From the NCBI RefSeq assembly GCF_011058255.1, contig NZ_JAALFH010000048.1, positions 1-64,000 on the forward strand: a stretch of 64,000 bases of DNA, in the 5' to 3' direction. Source of the stretch: Thioalkalivibrio sp. XN8 (GTDB lineage Bacteria; Pseudomonadota; Gammaproteobacteria; Steroidobacterales; XN24). How positions within the stretch are numbered: position 1 is the first letter of the stretch; each line of letters begins with the position of its first letter. The notes below the pieces were generated by a model, which was not told the origin of the DNA, ran no database searches, and worked only from the letters and a program-made list of their open reading frames with translations. Positions 1-9,459 of this stretch are shown piece by piece. A program made the translations under genes and the position numbers.

Positions 1-1959
1 GAGCCGCCGGCACTGATCGAGCGCGACAAGCTGTTCGGCAACCCCGCCCGCTCCAGCGCCCAGCTCAGCCCCGACGGCCAGCGGATCGCCTACCTGGCGC
101 CGCGCGACGGCGTGATGAATGTCTGGGTCGCCCCGCTCGACGACCCGGCCGCGGCGAAGCCCGTGACGGAGGAGAAGGTCCGCCCCATCCGCGGTTACTC
201 CTGGTCGCCCGACGGCACGCAGATTCTCTATGTGCAGGACAAGGGCGGCGATGAGAACTTCCTGCTCTACGGCGTCGACCTGGAGGGCGGCGAGACCCGC
301 AACTACACCCCCTTCGAGGGCGTGCGCGTCACCCTCGTCGGCGCCAGCAGCCAGATCAAGGACGCGATCCTGATCGGGCTCAACGACCGGGATCCGCGCT
401 GGCACGACGTGCATCGCCTGAACCTGGAGACCGGTGAGATCACCCTGGTCCGCCAGAATGACGGCTATGCCGGTTTCGTCGCCGACGACAACCTGGAGCT
501 GCGCCTGGCCGCCAAGCCCACGCCCGATGGCGGCTTGCTCATCGAGCGCATCGGCGCCGACGGCGAGACCTCGCTGCTCACCACCATCCCGGCGGAAGAC
601 GCGCTGACCAGCAACGTGGTCGGCATCCCGCAGGGCGCCGATTTCGCCTACATGCTGGATTCACGCGACCGTAACCTCGGGGCGCTGGTCAAGCTCGACC
701 TGGAGAGCGGCGAGACCGAGGTCATCGCCAGCGGCCGCAAGGCCGACATCGGCGGGATCATGACCCACCCGGTGACCGGCGAGGTCCAGGCCTACGCCGA
801 GAACTACCTGACCAACCGCTGGTACCCGATCGGCGACGCCATCGAGGACGACATCGCGTTCCTCGACCGGGAAGCCGGCGGTGAGTGGACGGTCACCAGC
901 CGCACCGACGACGACCGCTTCTGGTCGGTGGTGATCGATCGCGTGACCGAGCCCGCGGCCTACTGGCTGTACGACCGGGAGGCCAAGAGCCTCGCCAGGC
1001 TGTTCACCATCCGCCCGGACCTCGAGGGCGAGACGCTCGCGCCGATGTTCCCGGTAGAGATCACGAGCCGCGACGGCCTGACGCTCGTCAGCTTCCTGTC
1101 GCTGCCGCCGCATCTGGATCCCGACGGTGACGGCGTCCCGGTGGAGCCGGTGCCCCTGGTGCTGAACGTCCACGGCGGCCCCTGGGCCCGCGACAGTTTC
1201 GGCTACCGCGGCGACCACCAGTGGCTGGCCAACCGTGGCTACGCCGTGCTGTCGGTGAATTTCCGCGGCTCGACCGGCTTCGGCAAGGACTTCGTCAACG
1301 CCGGCGACCTGCAGTGGGGCCGGAAGATGCACGACGACCTGATCGACGCGATCGACTGGGCCATCGAGCAGCGCATCACCACTCCCGACCAGGTCGCCAT
1401 CTACGGCGGCTCCTACGGCGGTTACGCCGTGCTCTGGGGCATGACGAACACCCCGGAGCGCTTCGCCTGCGGCGTCGATATCGTCGGCCCGTCCAACCTC
1501 AAGACGCTGCTCGACAGTATCCCGCCGTACTGGGCGTCGTTCTTCGAGCAGTTCGCGCGCCGCGTCGGCGACCCGCGCACCGAGGAGGGCCAGGCCCTGC
1601 TGGCGGAGCGTTCGCCGCTGAGCTACGTGGAGAACATCCGGGAGCCGCTGCTGATCGCCCAGGGCGCCAACGACCCCCGCGTCAAGCAGGCCGAGAGCGA
1701 CCAGATCGTGGCCGCCATGACCGAGCGCGAGATCCCGGTGACCTACGTGCTGTACCCGGACGAGGGCCACGGCTTCGCCGTGCCGCAGAACCGGCTCAGC
1801 TTCTTCGCGGTCTCCGAGGCCTTCCTCGCCGACTGCCTGGGCGGACGCTACGAGCCGGTCGGCGACGACTTCGAAGGCTCGAGCATCCAGGTCCCGGCCG
1901 GCGCCGGCTTCGTGCCGGGCCTCGAAGAGGCGCTGCCGAGCGCCTCGGGGGCCGAGTGA
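1..1959 (+). CDS. S9 family peptidase (prolyl oligopeptidase/acylaminoacyl-peptidase type), 5' end missing
   Basis: Serine peptidase of family S9, expected to cleave short peptides. The reading frame is open from base 1, so the start and any signal peptide lie outside the window. About 652 residues are visible: first a beta-propeller with SPDG-type repeats, then an alpha/beta-hydrolase domain. The nucleophile motif GGSYGG has its Ser codon at 1411-1413; the likely Asp is in NDPRVK (1672-1674) and the His in DEGHGF (1768-1770), so the triad is complete. The stop overlaps the GTG start of the next gene by 4 bp, indicating co-transcription. Family assignment is firm; substrate unknown. Confidence 0.93.
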   Translation, partial: EPPALIERDKLFGNPARSSAQLSPDGQRIAYLAPRDGVMNVWVAPLDDPAAAKPVTEEKVRPIRGYSWSPDGTQILYVQDKGGDENFLLYGVDLEGGETRNYTPFEGVRVTLVGASSQIKDAILIGLNDRDPRWHDVHRLNLETGEITLVRQNDGYAGFVADDNLELRLAAKPTPDGGLLIERIGADGETSLLTTIPAEDALTSNVVGIPQGADFAYMLDSRDRNLGALVKLDLESGETEVIASGRKADIGGIMTHPVTGEVQAYAENYLTNRWYPIGDAIEDDIAFLDREAGGEWTVTSRTDDDRFWSVVIDRVTEPAAYWLYDREAKSLARLFTIRPDLEGETLAPMFPVEITSRDGLTLVSFLSLPPHLDPDGDGVPVEPVPLVLNVHGGPWARDSFGYRGDHQWLANRGYAVLSVNFRGSTGFGKDFVNAGDLQWGRKMHDDLIDAIDWAIEQRITTPDQVAIYGGSYGGYAVLWGMTNTPERFACGVDIVGPSNLKTLLDSIPPYWASFFEQFARRVGDPRTEEGQALLAERSPLSYVENIREPLLIAQGANDPRVKQAESDQIVAAMTEREIPVTYVLYPDEGHGFAVPQNRLSFFAVSEAFLADCLGGRYEPVGDDFEGSSIQVPAGAGFVPGLEEALPSASGAE

Positions 1960-2507
1960 TCCGCGAGCATGCGAGCCGTCCCCCCCGGGGGCGGCTCGCC
2001 GGCCTGGCGCTGGCTGTGGCGATCCTCGCCGGTTGCGCCGCGACGCCCCGGCTGAGCGTGGACAGCCTGGACCAGCCCTGGCCCTGCAGCAGCGTGGGCT
2101 GGCTGGAAGAACCCGGGCAGGTGCCGGCGTCGCTGCTTGGGCAGCGGCTCCGGGCGGAGGTGCTGGAGGGCCTGCAGGCGCGCGGCTACACGATCGACCC
2201 GGCGCAGCCTGATTGCCTGGTGCACGGCGTGGTCTTCACCGGCGTGCGACCCGGCTCGCCGGTGAGCGTCGGCATTGGCGCGGGCAGCTGGGGCGGGAAC
2301 GTCGGCGGCAGCGTCGGGGTCAGCCTGCCGCTCGGCGGCAGCCGGACGACCGGCAACCTCGCCATCGACATCATCGACGTCGCGGCCAACGCCGAGATCT
2401 GGCGGGGCACGCTGGAGTCGGCTTTCCCGACGCCGGAGCCGGACACGGCGCAACTGGCGGCGGCGGTGCAGCAGGTGCTGGCGTCCGTGCCCGCACCTGC
2501 GCCCTGA
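1956..2507 (+). CDS. DUF4136-type lipoprotein
   Basis: Predicted 183-residue lipoprotein. The N-terminus has basic residues, a hydrophobic stretch and a lipobox LAGC, so the mature protein should be lipidated and anchored in the envelope. The rest resembles DUF4136: an N-terminal strand/helix region, a Gly-rich central stretch and a final part with an AEIWRG motif. The start is GTG at 1956 (GTGA overlap with the peptidase stop); the open frame continues upstream but only as a shadow of the peptidase gene. Function of the family is unknown; co-translation with the S9 peptidase suggests an envelope role. Confidence 0.78.
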   Translation: MIREHASRPPRGRLAGLALAVAILAGCAATPRLSVDSLDQPWPCSSVGWLEEPGQVPASLLGQRLRAEVLEGLQARGYTIDPAQPDCLVHGVVFTGVRPGSPVSVGIGAGSWGGNVGGSVGVSLPLGGSRTTGNLAIDIIDVAANAEIWRGTLESAFPTPEPDTAQLAAAVQQVLASVPAPAP

Positions 2508-2524
2508 GTCGAGCCGGAGGGGCG

Positions 2525-2544
2525 GCCCGGGAGGGAGCCCGGGC
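2525..2544. terminator. Hairpin between convergent genes
   Basis: A 7-bp perfect stem (GCCCGGG pairing with CCCGGGC) and a 6-nt loop sit between two convergent genes. No T-run follows on either side, so it may end transcription weakly in both directions or only protect 3' ends. Confidence 0.45.
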
Positions 2545-2564
2545 ACACCCCCTGCTTCACGCGC

Positions 2565-3731
2565 CTACGGCTCGAAGAACACGAGGGTCATCCGGCCGTC
2601 GATGACCGAAACCAGTTCGGCCGCGGCAACCGTGCCGGCGCCGTCACCGTCGGCGTCGAAGATCTCCCACTCCTCGAGTCCGCGGAACTCGATGCCGCCG
2701 GGCCGCTCGGCCACGCCCGGGCCTTCCCACCCGATGCGCACGAGCGTCTCGCCGGCCGTCCGCTGCTCATAGGCCTCGGTCAGGCTGTTCAGCCCCACCT
2801 CGCCGTTGACCAGGTCGTCGATATCGTCGTCCGGGTCGATTTCGAGGCAGTAGTCGAAGGCCATGACGAAGCTGTCGCCGACACCGACCGCGCCGTCCGG
2901 ACCGCTGCCGCCATCGCTGCCGTCGTCGATCCAGGAGAAGGTCAGCGCGCCCTGGTTCGGGAACGTCGGCGGCGCCGGCGGCACGCTGAGACCCAGGTCG
3001 CTGAAGGCGTCGCACAGGACCACCACCTGGCCGCCGGTCTGGGCGAGGCCCTCGTTGATGAAGTCGAAAGCCTCGATGCCGACCTGGGCCAGCTCGAACA
3101 TGAACTCGATGGTGCCTTCGTAGGCGAAGTTGCCGAGCAGCTGCCACTCGGTCGCCGCCGGGTCGTCTTCCAGGTCGTCGAACTCGTTCCAGGTGAAGTC
3201 CTCCGACTCCTCGTAGACGCCGTCACCGGCCGCATCCCAGCTGACGCGGACCCCGGCGCCATTGTTGATCACGGCCACCTCGATGCGTTCCTTGCCGCGG
3301 CTGACCACCAGGGCGCCGCTCTCCGGGTCGGAATCCGCGGGCACGGTCCAGTCTGCCGTGGCCTCGACGCTGAAGTCACCGAACAGGGTGATCAGCTCCG
3401 CCGGCGCGTCGTTGGCAAACAGCGGGCCGGACTCCTCGATCGTCAGGCTCGAGCCCGAGAACACCGAGAAGTCGCCGGTTTCCGGGCTGTATTCGCCGAA
3501 CAGGCCGGGCCCCTCGAACAGGTGGCCGATGGTTACTGACAACGGGCTACCCGCCAGCGAAACGGTGATGGGATCGTCGGCGGTGCTGGTCAGCTGGTAC
3601 TCGTACACCGGCAGGACGATGACATCGTCTTCGACCACGTCACCGCTGCTGCCGCTGCTGCCGCAGGCGACCGTGAAGGTCGCCGCCAGCAGGAGCGCCG
3701 GCCAGCGCATGATTCTCGTCGAGATTTTCAT
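2565..3731 (-). CDS. Acidic lipoprotein of unknown function
   Basis: 388-residue protein not recognised as a named family. The N-terminus MKISTRIMRW plus a hydrophobic stretch ends in VACGSS, a plausible lipobox with Cys23, so it is probably an envelope lipoprotein. The mature part is very acidic (many Asp/Glu runs), rich in Gly and aromatic residues, and predicted mostly beta. The C-terminus contains a DADGDGAGT stretch that resembles a calcium-binding loop. A TATACT -10-like hexamer on this strand at 3840-3845 is a possible promoter element. Expressed alone, convergent with the DUF4136 gene. Confidence 0.7.
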   Translation of the reverse strand: MKISTRIMRWPALLLAATFTVACGSSGSSGDVVEDDVIVLPVYEYQLTSTADDPITVSLAGSPLSVTIGHLFEGPGLFGEYSPETGDFSVFSGSSLTIEESGPLFANDAPAELITLFGDFSVEATADWTVPADSDPESGALVVSRGKERIEVAVINNGAGVRVSWDAAGDGVYEESEDFTWNEFDDLEDDPAATEWQLLGNFAYEGTIEFMFELAQVGIEAFDFINEGLAQTGGQVVVLCDAFSDLGLSVPPAPPTFPNQGALTFSWIDDGSDGGSGPDGAVGVGDSFVMAFDYCLEIDPDDDIDDLVNGEVGLNSLTEAYEQRTAGETLVRIGWEGPGVAERPGGIEFRGLEEWEIFDADGDGAGTVAAAELVSVIDGRMTLVFFEP

Positions 3732-3874
3732 GGCAGTCCTCCTCTGCTATTGGGCCAAAAGGAGGTCTCGCAGCTGGATTCGCGGGCTGCCATGGAGTCC
3801 GAAGGCCCGAGCTACGAGGCCTTCCCAAGTCTTGACCTGAGTATAGTCCGCGCGGCGGGGGTTGCCGGCTGCGG

Positions 3875-6592
3875 TCAGCCCGTGTTCTGCAGTCCGTGGG
3901 CGATGCCGTTGACCGACAGCAGGAGCGCCCGGAACAACGCTTCGTCCTCGCGGCCACCCTCGCGCCAGCGCCGCAGCAGGTCCACCTGCAGCAGGCTCAT
4001 CGGGTCCACGTAGGGGTTGCGCAGCCGGATGGTGCGGCTGAGCGTGGGGTCGTTCGCCAGCAGCCGGTCGGCGCCCTTGAGACGCAGCACCAGCTCGACG
4101 GTCTGCCGGTACTCGGCCTCGATCAGCTCGACGTAGGGCCGGGCCGGGGATGCCGCGAGTTCGGCGTAGCGGCGCGCGATGCCGAGGTCGCACTTGGCGA
4201 GCACCATCTCGAGGTCCTCGAGCATGGCGCGCAGGAACAGCCAGTTGCCGAACATTTCCCTCAAGGGGCCCTCGCCATGGCGTTCGACGGCCGCCGCCAG
4301 GCCGGCGCCGACGCCGTACCAGCCAGGCAGGATGGCCCGGGTCTGGGTCCAGGCGAACACCCAGGGGATGGCCCTGAGGTCCCGGATGCCCTGCATCTGC
4401 CGCCGGGAGGGCGGGCGCGAACCGATGTTCATCCGCTCGATTACGTCGATCGGCGTGGCCTGGCGGAAATAGGGATAGAAACCTTCGTCCTCGTGGACCA
4501 GCGCGCGGTAGCAGCGCCGGCTCTCGGTGGTCACCGTATCCATGACGTCACGCCACAGCTGCGGCGGCGGGTCCGAGCCATCCCGCAGCGTAGCTTCCGC
4601 CACGGAGCTTGCCGCCTGCTCGAGGGTACGGATCGCGATGCCCCGCAGGCCGTACTTGGCGTTGATGATTTCGCCCTGCTCGGTGACCCTGAGCCGGCCG
4701 CGCACCGCCCCGCGGGGCGCCGCCAGCGCCGCCGTGTGGGTCCGGCCGCCGCCGCGGCTGATGGTGCCGCCGCGGCCGTGGAACAGCGTCAGGTCCAGCC
4801 CGCGCGCCTCGGCCACGGCGACCAGCCGCTCCTCGGCCTGGTGCAGGGCCCAGCGCGCCGCGGCGATGCCGGAGTCCTTGTTGGAGTCCGAGTAGCCGAT
4901 CATCACCATCTGCCGGCGCCGGCGCGTGTCGAGATGCGCCTTGTACACCCGGTCGTCGAGCAACTCGGCGACGATCTCCGGGCCGCGCTCGAGGTCGTCG
5001 ACCGTCTCGAGCAGCGGGGCGATGTCCAGCGGCACCACGCCCTGCTCGTCGGCCAGCCCGGCCCAGCGCGCCAGCAGCAGGACGGACAGCACGTCGTCGG
5101 CGCCCTGCGCCATGGAGATGATATAGGGACCGATGGCGCGCGCGCCGTAGCGGGCGAGGCACTCGCCGGCAGCGCGGAACACTTCGAGCGTCTTCTCCGC
5201 CTCCTCGTCTTCCACCAGCGGGCACTGGGCGCCCTCGTCGAGCAGCTGCTGCAGGCGCGCGGTACGCTCGGCCTGGGGCCGCTCCATCCAGTCCTCGTCG
5301 CGCAGGCAATGGGCGATGCAGCGGCGATGCACTTCCGAGTCCTGGCGCAGGTCGAGGGTGGCGAGATGGAAGCGGAAAGTCTCGGCGCGCCGCTGCAGGC
5401 GGCGCACGGCGTAGCGCCCGGCATGCTCGCCCTTGTTCTCGAGCAGGCTGCGCGACATCAGCGCCAGGTCCTCGAGGAAGGCCTCGGCGTTGGCGTAGCC
5501 GCCCGGCGCGCCCTGCGCCGTCAGCTGCAACCGGCGCCGGAGCAGGGCGCACCAGACGCGGTAGGGCATGTCGCGGTGCCGGGGCGCGACGTCCGCCAGC
5601 GCCTCCGGGTGCGCCCTCAGGCCGGCTTCGATGCGCGCCAGCAGCTCGGGATCGAAGCCGATGCGGCTGGGCGCCTGGGACAGCTCGCGTGCCACCTGCC
5701 GCAACTCGGCCCGGTACAACTCCAGTGCGGTGCGCCGGTGCAGGGCCAGGGTCTCGCGGATGGTCCCGGGGCCGACGTTCGGGTTGCCGTCCATGTCGCC
5801 GCCGACCCAGCTGCCGAAGCGGAAGATGATGCCCGCCCGCGGCTGGTCGGCATCGTCGCCCCAGACCTCGGCAATGGCCTGTTCGAGGTGCTCGTAGACG
5901 GCCGGGACGACCCGGTAGAGGCTCTCCGCCAGGAAGAACAGGACCTGCTCGCGCTCGTCGCCCACGGTGATCCCGGTGCTGGGATGCTCTTCGGTCTGCC
6001 AGGCCGAGGTGACCTGGGCACGGATATTGGCGAGCAGCGCGGCCTGTTCCTGCGGCGTGAGGGCGGGGTTCATGCGCTCGACCAGGCGCCGCGCGATCTG
6101 CTGCTGCTTCAGCAGGATGGTGCGGCGGGTCGGCTCCGTGGGGTGGGCAGTGAACACCGGCTCGATCAGCAACTCGTCGAGGAAGGCCTGGGCATCGCGC
6201 GCGCCGGGCCGGCGCTCGGCCAGGAGCCGCATCGCCGCCTCGAGGCTGTCGGAGCGCTGCTGGCGCGTGTCGCGCAGCCACTCTCGCCGGCGCCGTATAC
6301 GGTGCACCTTCTCGGCGATGTTCACGACCTGGAAGTAAGTCGAGAAGCCGCGGATGACCGCGCCCGCGGCGGCCGTGTCGAGCGAGTCCAGGAGCGCCCG
6401 CAGGTCGCCGCGCTGGCCCGTCTCCCGTTGCTCGATGGCGGCCTGGCGGATCTGTTCGACGGCCTCGAACACCGCCTCGCCGCATTGCTCGGCGATCACC
6501 GCCCCGACGACGGCGCCGAGTTCGCGCACGTCCTCCCGCAGGGCGGCGTCCTTGGGCTCGAAATGCAGCGGTTCGCGGGCGGAGTCGGCCAC
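3875..6592 (-). CDS. ppc: Phosphoenolpyruvate carboxylase
   Basis: Converts phosphoenolpyruvate plus bicarbonate to oxaloacetate, refilling the TCA cycle. The 905-residue product has the family's normal length. Diagnostic motifs are present: FTAHPTEPTRR (catalytic His), FGSWVGGDMDGNPNV, FHGRGGTISRGGG with the mobile Gly loop, and the invariant C-terminal QNTG. Start taken as GTG at 6592 because the similarity begins just after it; the frame is open further upstream only as a shadow of the GST gene. It begins 5 bp after the GST stop, so the two are probably one transcript. Confidence 0.97.
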   Translation of the reverse strand: MADSAREPLHFEPKDAALREDVRELGAVVGAVIAEQCGEAVFEAVEQIRQAAIEQRETGQRGDLRALLDSLDTAAAGAVIRGFSTYFQVVNIAEKVHRIRRRREWLRDTRQQRSDSLEAAMRLLAERRPGARDAQAFLDELLIEPVFTAHPTEPTRRTILLKQQQIARRLVERMNPALTPQEQAALLANIRAQVTSAWQTEEHPSTGITVGDEREQVLFFLAESLYRVVPAVYEHLEQAIAEVWGDDADQPRAGIIFRFGSWVGGDMDGNPNVGPGTIRETLALHRRTALELYRAELRQVARELSQAPSRIGFDPELLARIEAGLRAHPEALADVAPRHRDMPYRVWCALLRRRLQLTAQGAPGGYANAEAFLEDLALMSRSLLENKGEHAGRYAVRRLQRRAETFRFHLATLDLRQDSEVHRRCIAHCLRDEDWMERPQAERTARLQQLLDEGAQCPLVEDEEAEKTLEVFRAAGECLARYGARAIGPYIISMAQGADDVLSVLLLARWAGLADEQGVVPLDIAPLLETVDDLERGPEIVAELLDDRVYKAHLDTRRRRQMVMIGYSDSNKDSGIAAARWALHQAEERLVAVAEARGLDLTLFHGRGGTISRGGGRTHTAALAAPRGAVRGRLRVTEQGEIINAKYGLRGIAIRTLEQAASSVAEATLRDGSDPPPQLWRDVMDTVTTESRRCYRALVHEDEGFYPYFRQATPIDVIERMNIGSRPPSRRQMQGIRDLRAIPWVFAWTQTRAILPGWYGVGAGLAAAVERHGEGPLREMFGNWLFLRAMLEDLEMVLAKCDLGIARRYAELAASPARPYVELIEAEYRQTVELVLRLKGADRLLANDPTLSRTIRLRNPYVDPMSLLQVDLLRRWREGGREDEALFRALLLSVNGIAHGLQNTG

Positions 6593-6597
6593 GCGGC

Positions 6598-7266
6598 TCA
6601 GACCAGCATCTTGCGCGCGCCGGCGACGAACTTTTCGACGTTCGGGCGCGGGTTCCAGGGCTTCGGCACGTCCATCCCGCGGCGCACTGCGGGCCGTGCG
6701 CCGACCGCGCCCAGCCAGCGCTGCAGGTGCTCGAGCCCGTCCACCACCACCCCCGACCAGTCGTGCGAGATGATCCACGGCCAGGTGGCCATGTCGGCAA
6801 TGGAGTACTCGCCGGCGAGATACTCTTGCTCCGCCAGCCGCCGGTCGTACACCTCGAACAGCCGCCGCACCTCGCGCTGGTAGCGCTCGATGGCGTAGGG
6901 GATCTTCTCTTCCGCGTAGCGGTAGAACACGTTCGCCTGGCCCATCATCGGCCCGACCCCGCCCACCTGGAAGAACAGCCACTGCAGGACCACCGAGCGC
7001 GGCTTCGCCGCCGCCGGCAGGAACCGCCCCGATTTCTCCGCCAGCCAGAGGAGGATCGCGCCCGACTCGAACACCGGGAACCCGCCGGCCTCGCGATCGA
7101 CGATCGCGGGGATGCGGCCGTTCGGGTTGATGGCCAGGAACTCAGGCGTCTTCTGCGCGCCGGCCATCAGGTCGACGGCATGCACCTCGTAGGGCAGCTC
7201 CATTTCCTCCAGGGCGACGGAAACCTTGCGCCCGTTCGGGGTCGGCGCGGTGTAGAGCTCGATCAT
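6598..7266 (-). CDS. Glutathione S-transferase, YghU/YfcG-like
   Basis: 222-residue cytosolic thiol transferase or disulfide-bond reductase. The N-terminal thioredoxin fold starts [16 protein letters not shown], the signature of the Nu-class YfcG/YghU group, in which Thr/Asn rather than Ser/Tyr contacts glutathione. [11 protein letters not shown] is the cis-Pro loop and [11 protein letters not shown] the glutathione-binding segment. The C-terminal part is all-helical with the N-cap motif region IADMATWPW. It lies between yajQ and ppc with gaps of a few bases, so likely belongs to a yajQ-gst-ppc transcript. Confidence 0.9.
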   Translation of the reverse strand: MIELYTAPTPNGRKVSVALEEMELPYEVHAVDLMAGAQKTPEFLAINPNGRIPAIVDREAGGFPVFESGAILLWLAEKSGRFLPAAAKPRSVVLQWLFFQVGGVGPMMGQANVFYRYAEEKIPYAIERYQREVRRLFEVYDRRLAEQEYLAGEYSIADMATWPWIISHDWSGVVVDGLEHLQRWLGAVGARPAVRRGMDVPKPWNPRPNVEKFVAGARKMLV

Positions 7267-7268
7267 GG

Positions 7269-7751
7269 CTAGTCCCGGAAGTTGGTGAACTGCAGCGGCA
7301 GGCCGAGCTCGGCCTGCTTCAGCAGCGCGATCACGGCCTGCAGGTCGTCGCGCTTCTTGCCGGTCACGCGCACCTGGTCGCCCTGCACCTGGGCCTGCAC
7401 CTTGAGCTTGGCTTCCTTCACCAGCTTCACGATCTTGCGCGCATTGTCGCTGTCGATGCCGTGGCGGAGGATCACTTTCTGGCGGGCCTTGTTGAGCGCG
7501 ATCTCTGGCTCCTCGATCTGCATGCAGGCCACGTCGATGCCGCGCTTCGCCAGTTTCTGCGTCAGGATGTCGAGCATCTGCTTGAGCTGGAAATCGGCCG
7601 GCGCCTCGAGGCTGACGACGAAGTCGCCGAGCTCGAACTTCGCGCCCGTGCCCTTGAAGTCGAAGCGCGTGTCGACCTCGCGGTTGGCCTGGTCCACGGC
7701 ATTGGCCACCTCGTGGCCGTCGAGTTCGGATACGACGTCGAATGAAGGCAT
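7269..7751 (-). CDS. yajQ: YajQ family nucleotide/cyclic-di-GMP-binding protein
   Basis: 160-residue YajQ (DUF520) protein with two ferredoxin-like domains. Begins [11 protein letters not shown] as in the family and ends [10 protein letters not shown]. Homologues bind nucleic acid, and some (Xanthomonas, Pseudomonas) bind cyclic-di-GMP and act as transcription co-factors; that role is transferred from the family and not visible here. Start at ATG 7751; the open frame upstream is a shadow of the neighbouring small gene. Confidence 0.94.
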   Translation of the reverse strand: MPSFDVVSELDGHEVANAVDQANREVDTRFDFKGTGAKFELGDFVVSLEAPADFQLKQMLDILTQKLAKRGIDVACMQIEEPEIALNKARQKVILRHGIDSDNARKIVKLVKEAKLKVQAQVQGDQVRVTGKKRDDLQAVIALLKQAELGLPLQFTNFRD

Positions 7752-7762
7752 GGTGTCTTCGC

Positions 7763-8092
7763 CTAGCCGGGCGGGGCGAGGCGCTCCTTGTGCTTGCGGG
7801 TGAGAGCCAGGAAGCGCGGCGTGGGGCCGGCGTCCTCGTAGACGGGATCGCCGAACTCGTCTTCCCGGGCGACCCGGGTGCCGGCCTGGTAAGGCATCGC
7901 GGCCTCCAGCTCGGCCAGCGCCGCGGCGAGCAGGTCGCGCAGGATGTCCTCCTCGGCGACTGCCGGGTACATCTCGGCCAGCGCGTGGACGCGGGCGGCG
8001 TACTCCACCGGCAGGTGGATGGCGTAGGTCTCGGCGGTCAGCTGCGGCTGGCGCGTCCCTTCCCAGTGCTCGAGCAGGTCCCTGATCTTCAC
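7763..8092 (-). CDS. Small conserved gammaproteobacterial protein (sometimes labelled pilin-assembly/type 1 pili tip component)
   Basis: 109 residues. The N-terminal 70 residues ([46 protein letters not shown]) look like a compact alpha/beta fold recalling ribbon-helix-helix proteins. Similar short Pseudomonas proteins have been called pilin-assembly or type 1 pili tip component, but I see no signal peptide or pilus gene here, so those labels are doubtful. Located 11 bp upstream of yajQ on the same strand, probably co-transcribed. Function unknown. Confidence 0.75.
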   Translation of the reverse strand: MKIRDLLEHWEGTRQPQLTAETYAIHLPVEYAARVHALAEMYPAVAEEDILRDLLAAALAELEAAMPYQAGTRVAREDEFGDPVYEDAGPTPRFLALTRKHKERLAPPG

Positions 8093-8253
8093 GTGCGTCT
8101 CCCGTCCGGGCTTTCAATCATGGTGTCCACGGCGCGCCGCTGCAAGGCGCGCGGGACGTTTCCGGGCGCGGTCGCCGCATTCACGCCCTTCAACGGGCGC
8201 GGCGGCCGGGAGAGACTGCGTCCTCCTGTAACGGAGGAAACGGGGGACCAGGG

Positions 8254-9405
8254 ATGGTGGACCTCGATGCAATCCGGGGGCCGGCGGCAGGGACGCCGCC
8301 GGTCCCCGCCCGGGTGGTGCTGCTCGATTCCGCCTGCCCCCTGGAAAACCTCGACGAAGCTGCCCGGCTGCTCGGCGAGGCTCGCGGGGCCGGCTGCCGC
8401 GATACGCTCCGCCTGGTGGGCCCCTGCGAGCCCGAGCCGGCGGGCGCGCTGCTGGCGGCTCTCGCCGCACGCCTGGGCGGGCCGGAACAGGGGCCGGCGG
8501 CGCTGGCCTGGCCGGGCGCCACGCGGGCTCCCGAGGCACTGGCGGCGGAGCTGGGCCTGGCGTCTCCGTCTACGGGCGCGCGCTACCTGTTGTTGCCGGG
8601 CGCCGCCCTGGAGGCAGTGCAGCGGCGGGGCCGGCTGGTCCTCGCGGACGGCGGCGAAGGCGATGCGCGGCGCTGGTGGGCAGAGCTCCTGGCGCTGGCG
8701 GCGGCGGACCCGCGTTGCAGCCTGGTGCCGGAGGCGCCGGGCCCCGGCGTGACCCGGCTCGCGCCCGGCAGCCCCTGGGCCGGTCCCTCACCCGGCGCGG
8801 GCGAGCTGATCCCGGCGCGGGCCCGGCGGCTCCGGCTGCCGCTGGACTTCGACCTGCTGCTCACGGTGGCGGGCGAGCAGCCGGCAGCGGTCGGCCGGCT
8901 GGCCGCCGACCTGGTGACAGCGGCGGACGAGCGCGTTGCCAGCCAGCCGGCAGGCGCTGCCCGGCGACTTGCCCTGGAGCTGGACGGGATCGCCCGTGCC
9001 GCCGTCGCCCGGGGTCGGGACCCGCGGAGTTTCGCCACCCTGCGCTGGGTGAAACGACTGCTGGTGGCCTTCCGCGACGGCGCCTGCGCCGCATCGGTGC
9101 GGCTCGCGCGCCAGCACGGCCCCGGCGGCGGGCCGGCGCCGTTCCCGCTGCCGGGCCGGCTGGAGGTGGCGGAGACCGGGCCCCGCGAGCGCGCGGTCCT
9201 GGCGCACGGGGCCCGGCATTCCCACCTGGTGTGCCTGTCGCCGTGGAGCCTGGCGCCGCCCGAGCTCGGCCGGGATGCGCTCGGGCTCCTGCCGGCGCTG
9301 GCCTGTGCCGACAGCATCAGCTGGCGGCGCCCCGCTGCGGGGCATGATGTCGAGTGGTATAGCGAGGCCCTGCGCTTTGCCTGGGCGGTGGCCCTGCGCA
9401 GCTAG
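8254..9405 (+). CDS. Hypothetical protein, 383 residues
   Basis: Not recognised. Supported as a gene by a good ribosome site (GGGGGACCAGGG before ATG 8254), gammaproteobacterial codon use and coherent hydrophobic/charged patterning. No signal peptide or membrane segment. The sequence is Ala/Arg/Gly/Leu-rich; more specific segments are SFATLRWVKRLLVAFRDG, RHSHLVCLSPWSLAPPELG and a final DVEWYSEALRFAWAVALRS. A 6-bp hairpin (TCCTCC/GGAGGA, 8221-8238) precedes the ribosome site. Stands alone between divergent yajQ genes and the SLC13 transporter; a long antisense open frame is a GC-rich shadow. Confidence 0.6.
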   Translation: MVDLDAIRGPAAGTPPVPARVVLLDSACPLENLDEAARLLGEARGAGCRDTLRLVGPCEPEPAGALLAALAARLGGPEQGPAALAWPGATRAPEALAAELGLASPSTGARYLLLPGAALEAVQRRGRLVLADGGEGDARRWWAELLALAAADPRCSLVPEAPGPGVTRLAPGSPWAGPSPGAGELIPARARRLRLPLDFDLLLTVAGEQPAAVGRLAADLVTAADERVASQPAGAARRLALELDGIARAAVARGRDPRSFATLRWVKRLLVAFRDGACAASVRLARQHGPGGGPAPFPLPGRLEVAETGPRERAVLAHGARHSHLVCLSPWSLAPPELGRDALGLLPALACADSISWRRPAAGHDVEWYSEALRFAWAVALRS

Positions 9406-9459
9406 CGACTTGGAGCCCGGCATGGTAAACGTGGCCTCCCCACGCCAACCCCGGGCCTG

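Noticed and set aside
3896-6883. 995-codon plus-strand open frame opposite ppc and the GST gene
   Set aside because: Antisense to two well-supported genes, composition of a shadow frame.
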